Assembly: GCA_025403435.1 (NCBI GenBank)
Contig: CM046348.1
Location: 38,121,534-38,185,533 of the forward strand
DNA: 64,000 nucleotides
Source: Artocarpus heterophyllus
Taxonomy: Eukaryota > Streptophyta > Magnoliopsida > Rosales > Moraceae
Reading direction: 5' to 3'
Within the stretch, counting starts at the first letter, position 1, and each line of letters starts with the position of its first letter. The translations under genes and the position numbers were made by a program. This document shows positions 37,066 through 49,148 of the stretch, piece by piece. Below the pieces are notes generated by a model. The model saw nothing but the letters and a program-made list of their open reading frames with translations, was not told the origin of the DNA and ran no database searches.

Positions 37066-37155
37066 GACACTTACTAGTAGCGTCTTCGAGAGGCATGTGG
37101 AAGCTATGGGAATGCGAGATTTGTCATATTTTCTCACTTAGTGCAAGTGGGAGAT
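37066..37155 (+). pseudogene. RNase H tail and polypurine tract of C
   Basis: Continues C from 27371. It encodes the [14 protein letters not shown] ending and the TAG at 37139-37141, then GCAAGTGGGAGAT (37143-37155). The apparent frame joining it to the E LTR is accidental. Confidence 0.88.
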
Positions 37156-39204
37156 TGTTAGACATGTATGCCCTAAGGAGTAAAAATGTAATAAGTTTTG
37201 AAGACATTTTTATCAATAAAGAATTTATTCATTATTTATAGCCCAAATCTTGTCCTTTTTATGTTCATATTTGTTGAATGTATGTTAAGCAAATAATAGT
37301 CTGAGACTATCGGTCTGAACCTTAAGAATTGGGCATATGATGGACAGATTATACAGAAGGCACGATTCTTAAGGTGATGGTCTAAATCATATGATCCGCA
37401 ATCAAGGGAATAAAGTTGGGCGCTTTATTCATACAAAGATTGTTATGTTGTCTATATCCCTTTTGGGAGATGGTTTGTCTTGACCACCAGAGGTGGACTC
37501 CGTGAATAGAAACATTGGCACGTTGTCATAAGTGACGATGTGTTGGATCGGGATATGAAGTGAATTAATTTGGATTAATAATTCTGTCTCGGCAAATTAA
37601 TTCACTTTAAACAATCATTTGTGTTGCATCTTAATCTTGAGATGAATAGTGGGCCTGTTGTCTTGGCTTGTGTCTTTTGATCTACCAAAGGGTGACACCC
37701 ACATCTTAATAGTGGTATGCACGCCGGTACGTTGGAGGCATGACTCTTAATAGCGTAGAGCTATTATTCATAGATATGGAATCCATAGCTCCTCTTTAGG
37801 AGTAATGATATCCTCTTATATGCGTGATCCTGTAATTGAAAAACTAGAGCGCTCAACCATTTGGATACATAGGTGTAACCGAATGGTATACTGTAATTGG
37901 ATAGTAAGTTTTCTGATGGTGAAATAATGGAACGTAAGATAAAAATAATCAGGAAGGTAAGACAAAACTTGTCCTTAAGCCAATTATGGATTATCATATG
38001 GGGATACGATACACTATGATATGTCATGGAGACTTAGCTATACAAGCTTCGTAATTCTATGTAGTTCGAGAGTACAGCTCCAAGCTTTTAGTGGAATAAC
38101 GTTGGAGTTGATAATTATGAAATGTATATCTGGGCTATTGGGTTTCATAATTATCGAGAGCTTGAACTATATAGGTCTATTTGGTCCCCTTTGCTAGCTC
38201 ACAACATCCTGTAATGACACGGCGTGTTCTTCCAATAATTGGTGACTTATGTCGGATTAATTAGATTGCTTGAAATTTGAAAGAATCAAATAATTCATGT
38301 CTGTTTATCGGTTGAATTTATTTTGTAATAAATTAATTGAAGATAAGGTTCTTGAATTATTGGGATCGGATAATTCTTGTCTGTTTATCGGTTGATTTAA
38401 TTTTGGATAAATTAGATCGAGATAAACTTGTAGAATTATTAGGAATTGATTTATTTTCTTAGAGATTATCTAGATAAAGTTGTTTTGATTAGATAGCTTC
38501 TCTATTGGGCAATTTGAATTAAAACTGAGACTTTATCCTATAGAATCTCGGGTGGAAAATAAAAGATTCGTGAGATTTTTTATTCGACAGTTTTGTCTGT
38601 CGATGGATGTGTTTGGCCGGCCGATGGGACCTGTTCGGCCTGTCAATCAAGTGGTTCGGCCTGCCAATCAAGTGTTTCGGCCTGCCAATCAGCGAAGGAT
38701 AAGATCATGCGTTTCCACGCGGATCTTATCATATATTGATCTGAATTTGATTATGATCTGAATTTTGAGACCTAATCTGTGAGGACTGACCCTAGGACCA
38801 GTCTCTATAAATAGGGAGTGATTTCACAAGTTACTCAGATCAATTGAGAGATTAAAAGAGATACTCTGCTAGTGAGAATCTAAAAACTCCCTGAGAGCTT
38901 TTGTTCACAAATCATGAACACTTGCTTTGGGTTCTCTCGATTGGTTGGAAGGAGAGTCACCGGTGGAAGAGCTGTGCATGTGAGCCCACACTCACTCCGG
39001 TCGTGGATAGAAAATAGCAAAGAAGACCAGTTGGTTGAGGCTCCTTTGGAACGTTACTTCTCTTCGTGTTTTGCGAGAGTTCTTTGGCACACAAAGGTTA
39101 GTAAGATCTCGTTAATTTATGCATATAGCATGTGAAACTTGTGTTTTAGAAATTACTCTGATGTAAAATTTTTTAAAATTTTGCTGCGCACTATTTTGAC
39201 AACA
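37156..39204 (+). repeat. 3' LTR of C (2049 bp)
   Basis: TGTTAGACATG to TGACAACA. Its palindrome array (about 38583-38693) has one more unit than the C 5' LTR. Followed by the accac duplication and by B sequence. Confidence 0.93.
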
Positions 39205-39209
39205 ACCAC

Positions 39210-40914
39210 TCCGATCAGTATAGAAAAACCAAATGAACCTAAACAACAACCTAAAGGGCTTCGGCATTGTGGGAGGATCGGGCGTCAACCCGAGCGGTAT
39301 ATATTCAATGGTGAGGCCTTCTTAGTTGAACCAGATGAACATGATAAGGATCCTTACACTTATGTAGAGGCTATGGAGGATGTTGATTGAAAACTCTGGA
39401 CAGAGGCCATGAACATAGAGATGAAGTCTATAGAGACTAATTAGTTCTGGGAGCTTGTGGATCTTCTCGAAGGGGTAAAACCCATTGGTGTAAATAGATC
39501 TATAAGAGAAAAAGAGAAGTGGATGAAAAATTCAAAACCTTTAAGGCTAGACTGGTAGCTAAGGGTTACAATAAAAGGAAGGAATTGATTACAAGGAAAC
39601 CTTTTCGTCTATAGCCATGCTTAAGTCCATCCAGATTCTATTATCTATAGTTGCTGCTCTCGATTACAAGATTTGGCAAATGGATGTCAAAATGGCTTTC
39701 CTAATGAGTCCATATATATGGAACAACTAGACGGGTTCAAGGTCAAAGGTTAATAGGGTAAGGTTTGTAAGCTGCTAAAGTCAATTTATGGATTTAAGCA
39801 AACTTCCCGTTCTTGGAACATAACATTTGATCAAGTAATCAAGACTTATAGGTTCTCACAAAATGTGGATGAGCCATGTGTTTACAAACACATTAAGGAT
39901 AGGAAGGTAGTTTTTCTACTACTCTATGTAGATGACATTTTGCTAATTGGCAATGATGTTCGGGCATTGTCATCAGTCAAATTATGGTTGACTAAGCACC
40001 TTGACATAAAGGACTTGGGTGAGGCTAATTTTGTTCTCGGTATCTAGATTTTTAGGGATTGAAAGAATAAAATTATAGCTTTGTCACAAACCGGCTACAT
40101 AGGTAAGATTCTCAGGAGGTTTTTAATGTAGAATTCCAAGAAAGGTGGGTAACCATCTAGGTCTAGAATTACTCTTTCTAAGAATGACTCTCTAAAGTTT
40201 GAGGAAGAAAGAGAATACATAAAGAAGGTGCCTTATGCTTTGGCAGTTGGTAGTCTTATGTATGCCATGCTTTGTACACGACCGGATCTTTATCATGCTA
40301 TCGGAATTATGAGTCGATTTCAGGCGGATCCAAGACCAAACAACTGGGTTGCAGTAAAGCATATTTTCAAGTACCTAAGAAGGACTTGGGGGTATATGCT
40401 TGTGTATTCGGGTGAGGATTTAACTCCTCTAGGATATATTGATTCGGATTTCCAATCTTGTTTGGATTCGAAGAGATCGACTTTGGGTGTTGTGTTTACT
40501 TTGGGCGGCGGTGCCATTAGTTGGAGAGGTGTGAAGCAAGACTACACTTCAAATTCAACAATGGAAGTCGACTATGTGGCAGCTAGTAATGCTTTGAAAG
40601 AAGCAGTGTGGCTTTACAAGTTCCTTGGGGATCTTAAGGTTGTTCCTGGCATGGATAAGGCAGTATCATTATACTGTGATAACAGTGCAGCGATAGCTAA
40701 TGCAAAGAAACTAAGATTTCATAAGAAGAGTAAGCATATTGATAAGAAGTATCATGTAATAAAGGACTTCACCGAGGGCGGGCATGTCGCTGTGTGCAAA
40801 ATCATGTCTTAGGACAATTTACTTGATCCATTCACGAAGACACTTACTGGGAGAGTCTTCGAGAGGCATGTGGAAGCTATGGGGATGCGAGATTTATCAT
40901 ATTTACTCACTTAG
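39210..40914 (+). pseudogene. RT and RNase H remnant of B
   Basis: Resumes B exactly where 10224 left off in the integrase-RT linker. Stops and small deletions occur at 39388, 39444, near 39495 and near 39705. YVDD is kept in [14 protein letters not shown] (39865-40047 stretch). RNase H is open from 40228 to 40812 with modified motifs (MEVDYVA for MEAEYVA, so the catalytic Glu is changed to Asp) and YCDNSAA. The frame then has a stop and ends near 40914. Confidence 0.88.
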
Positions 40915-40928
40915 TGCAAGTGGGAGAT

Positions 40929-42933
40929 TATTAGACTTGTATGCCCTAAAGAACAAAAATGTAATATGTTTTTAGAGACATTTTTATCAATAAAAAATTT
41001 ATGTATTATTAATATACCAAATCATGTCATCTTTACGTTCATATTTTTTGAATGTATGTTAAGTAAACAAAAGTCTAAAACTGTCGATCTAAACCTTAAG
41101 AATTGGGCATATGATGGACAGATTATGCAGAAGACATGATTCTTAACGTAATGGTCTAAATTATGAGATCCGCAATCGAGGGAATAAAGTTGGGCACTTT
41201 ATTCATTCAAAGATTGTTATATTGTTTATATCTTTATTGAGAGATGGTTTGTCTTGGCCATCAGAGGTGGACTCCATGAATAGAAACATTGGTGCATTGT
41301 CATAGTGATGATGTCTTGGATCGAGACATAAAGTGAATTAATTTGGATTAATAATTCTGTCTCATCAAATCGATTCACTTTAAGTAATCATTTGTGTTGT
41401 ATCTAAATCCTGAGATAAATAGTGGGTTCGTTGTCTTGACTTATATATTTTTTTTTTCCAAAGGGTGACATCCACATTTTATAGTGGTTTGCATGCCGAT
41501 ACGTTGGAGGCATGACTCTTGATAGTGTAGACCTGTTATTCATAGATATGAAATCCATAGCTCCTCTTTAGGAGTAGTTGAGTCCTCTTATATGCATTAT
41601 CCTGTAATTGGAAAACCAGAGTGTTCAACCATTTGGATACATATGTGTAACCAAATGGTATACTATCTATGAATGGTAAGTGTTCCGATGGTGAGATAAT
41701 AGAACGTAAGATAAAAATAATCAGGAAGGTAAGACAGAACTTGTCCTTAAGCCGATTATGGATAATCGTATGAGGATACGATTCACTATGATATGTCATG
41801 AAGGCTTAACTATTCGGGGTTCATAATTCTATATAGTTTAAGAGTGTAGCTCTAAGCTTTTAGTGGAGTAGCATTAGAGTTGATAATTATGAAATGCATA
41901 TTTGGGATATTGGGTTTCATAATTATCGGGAGCTTGAACTATATAGGTCTATTTGGTCCCCTTAGCTAGCTCACAAAAATCCTATAACGATACAGCGTGC
42001 TTTTCCAATAATTGATAACTTATGTCAGATTGGTTGAAATTCGATAAGACTAGATAATTTATGTTTGTTTATTGGTTGAATTAATTTTGTAATAAAATTA
42101 ATTCAAGATAAACTTGTTGAATTATCGGGATTAAATAATTGATATTTGTTTATCGGTTGGATTAATTTTGAATAAATTAATTCAAGATAAACTTGCTAAA
42201 TTATTAGGAATGTTTATTTTCCTAGAGATTATCTAGATATGACTGTTTTAATCAGATAAATTCTCTATTGGGTTATTTGAATTAAAACTGTGGCTCCATC
42301 CCAGAATCTCGGGTGGGAAATAAAGATTCGCAAGGATCTTCTATCGAAGGTTCTACAGGTTGAACTATAAGTTTGGCCTACCGATTGAGGAGGTTCGTTA
42401 GGCCGATTTGCCAGTTCGGCCTACCGACCAAGCTATAAAAGGATCACATGTTTTCATGCGTATTTTATCATATATTGATTTTGATTCAAATTTTTGAGTA
42501 TCTAATAAGGACTGACTCTTAGGCCCAACCTCTATAAAAGGGGAGTGAGTCTCATTATTATTTAAATCAGTTGAGAAATCTAGAGTGAGACTTCATCAGT
42601 GAGACTCTGAAACTCCCCGAAGAGCTATCATTCACAAATTTGAATTATAGCTTTAGGTATTTCTTAACTGGTTGGAAGGAGAGTCACTTGGTGGAAAGGC
42701 TGAATGACGTGACCCACACTCACTCCAATCGTGGATAGAGAATAATAAAGAAGGCCAGTTGGTTGAGGTCCTTCTAGAATGTTACTTCCCTTCACTGATT
42801 GTTGTAGCTTTTTGGTAAATACAAGGTTAGTAAGATTGGTTAATTTATGCATATAGCGTGTAAAACTTGTGTTTTGAAAAATGCTCTGATATAAAAAAAT
42901 TTTAAAATTCCACTGTGTACAATTTTTCCAACA
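40929..42933 (+). repeat. 3' LTR of B (2005 bp)
   Basis: Begins TATTAGACTTG (TG changed to TA) after GCAAGTGGGAGAT and ends TTTTTCCAACA. Heavily substituted compared with A; the palindrome array near 42355-42425 is reduced and irregular. It ends against LTR F. Confidence 0.9.
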
Positions 42934-43686
42934 TTACTATCCAAAGACAGTATATCATTCGGTTATACCCTTGTATCCAAATGGTTGAGCACTCTGGTCT
43001 TCCAATTACAGATAACGAATATAAGAGAATATCGTCATCTCCTAAAAAGGAGCTATGGATTCCGTATCTATGAATAACAAGTCAGCGCTATCAAGAGTCA
43101 TGTCTCTAACGTACCAGTGTACGTACCAACATGAATATTGGATGTCACCCTTTGGTACATCGAAAGACATAAGTCAGGACAATAGGCCTACTATTCATCT
43201 CAGGATTAAGATGCAACACATATGTTGTCTAAAGTGAATTGATTTCCCGAGACATAATTATTAATCCAAATCAATTACACTTTAAGTCTCGATCCAAAAC
43301 ATCATCACCTATGACAATGCACCAATGTTTCTATTCACGGAGTCTACCTTCGATGGCTAAGACAAACCATTTCTTGTTACGAATATAGACAACATAACAA
43401 TCTTTGCATGAATAAAGCACCCAACTTTATTCCCTTGATTATGGATCTTATGATTTAGACCTTCACCTTTAGAATCATGTCTTTCGTATAATTTATTCAT
43501 CATATGCCTGATTCTAAAGGTTTCGACCAACAATCTCAAACTTTTGTTTGCTTATCATGCATCTAACAAATATGAACATAAAGAAGACAACAATTTGGTA
43601 TAAGAATAATAACTAAACTCTTTATTGATAAAAAGGTCTTTGAAAACATATTACATCTTTACTCCTTAGGGCATACATGTTTAACA
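42934..43686 (-). repeat. LTR fragment F, reverse orientation, interrupted by B
   Basis: Matches the last third of the reverse-oriented LTR (compare 1368-2124), ending CATGTTTAACA. The sequence beyond 43686 is not a polypurine tract, so this is the outer edge of a 5' LTR or a solo LTR. The rest should lie left of the window, beyond the 5' part of B. It is the oldest layer of the nest. Confidence 0.85.
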
Positions 43687-45683
43687 TCTAAAGCTTTTAA
43701 TAACAGCATGCCACCACTAAAACACAAACACACATTATTTGATTGATTTTTTTAACAAAACAACACTAGAAAAAAAGAGAAAAGAAATAACATACCTGAA
43801 GAGAAGAGTGGTTATTGAAACTAAAAAGAAAAAGAGAACATGCTATGGGTAAAACCGAAAGATTACAGGTGGAGGCTTAGATCTAAAAGATGCTTCTTGC
43901 TACCTTTGTCTCAGTCTAACCTTGAAGTTATAGTATCAGACTCTGGAGAACAATATGCATCTTGTCTAGCAATTTCTCTGCAGTTGGAACAGTGACAAAG
44001 ATCTATCTTCCAGCTCATACAATGAAGTTCTCATCGACAACATGATCTAAAAACTTTAACAAACCATCATAGTAACTATTAACGTTTAAAAGTTTTAGAA
44101 GTTTGGAATGAAGACTTAATAAGTTCCCACTAGCAACTACAAACATTTCCTTTAGGATGTCTATACCACCAAGAAAAGCTATGAATGCATTAACTATAGT
44201 TACCAAGGCTTCTGTACACTTACAAATGCATGTAACTCTTTTTTGTCACGCCTATGGTCTTCCCACAATGATTCCCCTCAGCTAGGACATCAGGGATGAT
44301 TCTTAGGATTTGTGTACTACTAAACTAAGCTGTTGTAGCTACTCTACCCATCAAACCTAAGCTATCCCCTTTATACGTTAGGTTAGCTTTTCTATGTGCT
44401 AACACTCTTTCAACGTGCTACCACTTTTCCTAAGTTCTCTACAGTCTCTAAGTATATTTTATCTTTACCAGAATTGGAACCACAAAAGACACAAACAATT
44501 TTGATTTTCCTAGATGAAAGACATGTTTGGCTCTATGACTAGTTAACTCACTTTTTTAACTATTTGATTTTTTTGGGGTTTTGATTTTTATTCCAAGTCT
44601 TCTCTGCCTAACTCTAGGTTGTGAATAGGATCTTAAGGAAAATGAGAATGCATGATGACTAAGAGTTATAACAAGGTATGTAATAGTTGGTTAATGAAAA
44701 AAATCTAACCAAAATGTGTACAGATAAGAATTGAAAAGAAGATAAGATATTGTATCGATGAAAAGTCAAAAGATAAGATATGAACAGCTTAGAAATAAAA
44801 TCAGATAAAATCTAAGTAGATTTAAAAAGTAGACACATAATTAATCAGATCAATTTTTAATAAAGCGAAATCTTAACTGTACAACTTTTGACAAGTTAAG
44901 AATAAAAAGATAAAAGACCGACACATAACACTATATACTTTTTGACAAAATGAAACCAAATGTAGAAAAATCTACAATAGACAAAAGACGAGGCTGGCAT
45001 ATATAGACCTTTAGAAAAACACAACATGAATCTAGATAAAATCAAACAAGGGATGAAATTTTTCAAACTATCTATAGGAACAAATCGTGAAACATTTGAC
45101 CAAATAATATTTTTAGAAGAAAATAATAAAATAAGAACAGGCACAAATATTTAACAGCTACTGTGACAATCTAGAAACACTCAAACTTACACAAATTTGT
45201 TTTTCTAAAAGTTTATTCGAGAATGAACAAATTGTATTAGAAATCTTATGTTCATCAAAATGTATTTGTTGAGAGTCTCCATAAAATTGTCATTCTGATG
45301 ATTTTCATTAGAAACCCATAATCAATTCTTGAGTAAATTTTCAACATTTTTTTAAATTAAAAACATATAAAAACAAAAATATTTACAAGTATTGTTAATG
45401 ACCTCTATAGATTGAGGATTTACTTCTCATATAGTTTTCTTATAAATTAAAAAGCAGGTTCTTTTTTGGCCAGATTCCTAAGAAGTTGTCTCTTTGCATA
45501 GAATTTAGGCCAGAGATTAGCAATTGCACCATGGACATATCCCGTAGGATGATTTTTAAGGAAGCTTAGAGATCATCCAAGTCTTCTTTTGAATGTCCTT
45601 TCTTGCAGAAGTGGATCATATCTTCCCTATTTGTTGACACAAGTCTGGGAGAGAGACACTTACCTTCACAAATCTATTGAGCA
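43687..45683. other. Unassigned AT-rich sequence
   Basis: No recognisable gene or repeat boundary. Short open frames (for example minus 44206-44015 and minus 45144-44896) match no family I know and lack supporting signals. A splice-donor-like CAG|GTATGT occurs on the minus strand near 43795, but no convincing exon adjoins it. Probably old intergenic or degraded repeat sequence. Confidence 0.5.
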
Positions 45684-45688
45684 CATTT

Positions 45689-46218
45689 TGTGACAACCAT
45701 AATTCCCTTAAATCGAAGAGGGCCAAGAAATAGTGGGATGTGTAGTCCTAGATCGCCTAGGAATGGACATAGATTGTGGTGTCATAGGTGTTCATAAGTA
45801 ATGACACCACCTCCCAATCGTATGAGGCCTTTTAGGTAAAGCCCATGAGTAAAACTGTGAGGGCTTAGGCCTAAAGCGAACAATATCATACCAAGCAGAA
45901 GTGCAGGTCATTACAGATGGTATCAGAGCCTTGACCCAACTAGAAGTATGGCCAACAAGGATGTGGAGCCCCCAAAGGTGGGGTGATTGTGACAATCATG
46001 ATTCCTTTGAGGCGAAGAGGGCCAAGAAAGGATGGGTTATGCAGTCCCATATCGCCTAGGAATGGACATAGGTAGTGGTGTCATAGGTAGTGGTTCATAA
46101 GTAATGACACTACTTCCTAATGGTATGAGATCTTTTAGGTGAAGCCTAAAAGCAAAACTATGAAGGATTAGGCCCCAAGTAGACAATATCATACCAAGCA
46201 GAGATGTAGGTTGTTACA
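45689..46218 (+). mobile_element. TRIM-like miniature LTR retrotransposon, complete
   Basis: Two direct LTRs of 227 bp (45689-45915) and 231 bp (45988-46218), both starting TGTGACAA and ending TTACA, enclose only 72 bp. That internal piece holds the primer-binding site TGGTATCAGAGC (45918-45929) and a purine-rich CCAAAGGTGGGGTGAT just before the 3' LTR. The 5-bp duplication cattt flanks it (45684-45688, 46219-46223). There is no coding capacity, so it must use proteins of another element. Terminal-repeat retrotransposons in miniature have exactly this layout. Confidence 0.9.
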
Positions 46219-46223
46219 CATTT

Positions 46224-47440
46224 GTTGCATCAGGATTTAATGAAATAGGCTACTCTTCCATTGCACTTCGTCTCTTACCCATTCTTGCAAGGTCAGTGTT
46301 TTGCTTGAAGTCACTCAACATATTTTACCCTCAATTAGCATCTTGACATCATTAAGAATGCTAAACCTCAAGAGAACCCAAGGTCTGGTGACCCTAGACT
46401 TGTATTTTTTTTTTCTAAAAGTCTTCTAAAAAAGAAATGGAAAGCATTTTCTTAGGTGCTGGTATTTAGGATCCATGGGGAAGGAACGAAAAAAGAAAGA
46501 AAAACTAGAAGAAATAAGGAGGAAAAGAAAGAAAGAAGAAAACAAAGAAGAACAAAAAGAAAGAAAGAGAATAGAAAATCAAAGGTTGATTTTCTAGTAT
46601 TTACAATCAGATTTGTAGAAAGCTGAGTGGTTTGAGTGAAGATCAATTACTGATTCTAAGAAATTTTGGGAAGAACAAGAGAGGGAAAGTGAGGGAAGGA
46701 TCAAGTATTGTAGAGACAAGGAAGAAGAATTCAAGAACTAGAAAGAGAAGGTGAAAGCATAGAGAAAGAAAAGACTAAAAGAAATGAGTCTTAATGCACA
46801 GTGACGGGATTTATAGACAAGGATTGGCAACTGTGCTGGACTAGACTAAATTGGGCCAAACTAGATCCAGAATTTTATAGTTGTACTGAGCTTACACATT
46901 TTATACTAGGCCTAAGATATTTTGGATTGGGTTAGAACAATTCAAACCTTGACATCTTAGGCCGAGAAAATTAATGAACCTAAAATGGAAGCCCAGTTTT
47001 TAGATTTGACCTATTTTTCTGTTGATTAAAAATAAATTTTGTTTACAAATATGATTAGACTAAAAACACGTTGGGCCATACCCTCAAACTTGAATTTTAA
47101 ACCAGTGTTATGGGGGTTGAGTTCATTTGGGCTAGCCTCGCAAAATTTATATTAGGCCTCGAAGGGTCTAAATGCTTTGAATTACAATGGGCTAAGTCTA
47201 GTTTGACATGCAATGGGCCCTGATAATTTTGGGCTTGATTGACTTTTGAAATCATGGGCCAGTTTTGCATTTGGACCAAAATAGAAGTCCAATGTTGATC
47301 TTGGCCCAATTTTTGTTCAGGCTCAATTTGAAGGCCTATTTTCATTTTTGGCTTTATTAAGATATGTCCAAATAGTTTATATATAATATATACAATAAAA
47401 CTAACAACATAATTCCTCAAATATACTAGTAAAACATACT
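46224..47440. other. Noncoding sequence with a purine-rich tract
   Basis: No gene seen. About 46480-46760 is strongly purine-rich (A and G) on the plus strand. Between about 46830 and 47350 GGGCC-type words recur (TTGGGCCA, ATGGGCCC), a pattern seen in leaders and LTRs of some plant elements, but I see no ends or duplications. The hydrophobic frame on minus 46646-46452 is simply the complement of the purine tract. Confidence 0.45.
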
Positions 47441-48620
47441 TAAAACCTCATTGTGGTCAGGAGTGTGAGTTTTAGGAAAACCAAAATAGAGAAGGGAGGA
47501 GGAATCTAAGGAGGCTTTTGTAGAAAATTCTTAGAGTTTGCTGCCATTCTTCAAATCCTACCAATCTTCTAAGCTGCAAATGTTGTTAGTTTTTATGTTT
47601 TTGTTATTATTTTAAATTATGCCTAGCCAAATTTGGTTTTGGTTAAAGGTGATTTCAAAGACTTGGACATGATTATATAGTTGTTTGTATAAATTATTTT
47701 CCAAGTTTTCAATAGAGATTGTTTATGTTTCACTATAATTAATGCTTATGGTTATTTTCTTATTAAATTTAGGCATGCAACTAAATGGGACTAGCAAATC
47801 TCCTAATGTTATGCTAAAAATATAGATTCATAATTGTCTTGTATTTTTAACTAGTAGTAGCAATTTATAATCTATGATTACGTAAGGCTTTTGTTTAATT
47901 GTGATGTGAAACATAACCTAAGTTGAATAAACCGAACTTGTGCATTTGTTGCTTAAATCAACCTATTTTTCTAAACTTAATGCTTTTGTTAGATTAACTC
48001 TAGAAAGCTTATTCTAAATCAAAAGAAATTTAGTGAAGAGTTTGTTTTGCAAAACTACAAAGTAATGAAAGATCAGGATAACAGAGCTTGTTGCTATTTA
48101 TGGTTAGTAATTTCAACAAAAAATTGGAAATAATTCTATGATCACAGCAAAATTATTATATAACTGTTGAGAATGAACCTTTGACCAGTTTTATCATTTT
48201 TGCTTACAAATTCTTGAATTTTGTTCTAATTTTTACTTATTTGTAATTGATATTTTAATTTGAATTTAATTCTGCTATTGTCATTTGATTTTCCTATTAA
48301 TTGATTTTTGCATTCTTTTATTTTGATTTGCATTTTCATTTTCATTTTATTTCACATTCTAATTTTAATTGTTTTCTTTTATTTAATGTTGTTATTTCAA
48401 TTTTTTAAGTAACTGAGTTACTTTCAAACCCCCACCCCTTTTTCTAATTCTGTAAAAATAGAAAAATAATAATAATAGAAAAAAACTAAATAAATAGTAC
48501 TTTAAATAAGTAGAAAATTAATAACATATTAATTAAAATCAAACCTCGTGAGAATCATACTCAAGTCATCGTTTATATGACTTTATTCAACTACATATAC
48601 TTGCGTGTGCGAGAATTAAC
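47441..48620 (+). other. Possible decayed Ty3-type LTR end
   Basis: AT-rich, no coding frame. The segment around 48420-48600 (a run of Cs, then an A-rich stretch, then CCTCGTGAGAATCATACTC and CTTGCGTGTGCGAG) resembles the 3' portion of LTRs of plant Athila/Tat-type elements as I remember them. No matching second LTR, primer-binding site or duplication was found, so this is a weak suggestion. Confidence 0.3.
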
Positions 48621-48623
48621 CCA

Positions 48624-49148
48624 TCAACCAGCTACACTCTTTTTCAGTTGATGGGCTTGGAAAAGGAGATTTGGTCTCGGTTTAGGCTTGTAGATGGCAT
48701 AATATGGTGAATGTAATGTTAATGGAAAGAAAGGATCAGATGGTGGTGTGAATTTTGGAACTGTCGATAAGTTCAAATCGATGGTTTCTTGTGTCTTTTC
48801 ATTCTCCAACGAATCTTGTGGTTTGGCTTCCATGTAAACCTTATTTTTCACCATTTGATTACCACTGATAATCTCAAATCTTTGTGTTTCTAGCCTACCT
48901 ACTACATTGGCCAAGTTGGCCACTTGTTGCTTCTGACTCGAAAGACTCGCTTTTACTTCTTGATGATGAAACTATACATTGTTAGCAATAAAAGCGTTGA
49001 CTAAGTCTTCTAGAGATTTCTCTATAGGTGTTTGGGCATATAAGAGTCTTCCCGTTTTGATTACTTAATTGATCAACTCTTGGCATACCCTCGAGTCTTG
49101 AAGTTAAGTGTCAAACCATAGCTCCTAGTTTGATATAATTGTCCTTCC
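48624..49148 (-). pseudogene. Gag-like fragment of a Ty3-type element, interrupted by H
   Basis: The minus-strand frame from about 48990 down to 48624 includes QVANLANVVGRLETQ, typical of the C-terminal gag region of Athila/Tat-type elements, where similar QxxQLAxxVxRLE strings occur. Reading further back through the H insertion point, the frame joins the minus-strand sequence at 58442-58510 (MLEDIAKYDRW ... NQGWE) and continues in frame as DNYIKLGAMV before a stop. It is therefore one old gag fragment split by H. The exact family is uncertain. Confidence 0.5.

Larger units (their letters stand above)
10225..39204 (+). mobile_element. Copia element C, interrupted by D and E
   Basis: Plus-strand element with 5' LTR 10225-12234, primer-binding site, leader (12235-12427 and 22028-23494), gag-pol remnants (23495-27371 and 37066-37140) and 3' LTR 37156-39204. 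The duplication accac flanks it (10220-10224, 39205-39209). D interrupts the leader and E interrupts the RNase H end. Numerous stops and visibly diverged LTRs make it older than E. Confidence 0.93.
8598..42933 (+). mobile_element. Copia element B, split by element C (older copy)
   Basis: Internal B sequence occupies 8598-10224 and 39210-40928, followed by its 3' LTR at 40929-42933. Element C separates the two parts and duplicates accac (10220-10224, 39205-39209). The 5' half of B lies left of the window beyond A. B itself sits in a reverse-oriented LTR (F) that resumes at 42934. Many stops, frameshifts and small deletions mark it as old. Confidence 0.9.

Noticed and set aside
36803..37141. 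Frame joining the E LTR to the RNase H tail of C
   Set aside because: Another chance read-through across an insertion boundary.
43795..44206. Possible host-gene exon on the minus strand
   Set aside because: A short frame with a donor-like site, but no recognisable protein and no second exon.
45689..46218. Simple tandem duplication of about 300 bp
   Set aside because: The intervening primer-binding site, polypurine tract and flanking cattt duplication identify it as an LTR element.
46452..46646. Hydrophobic small protein on the minus strand
   Set aside because: It is the translation of the complement of the purine tract, and low complexity.
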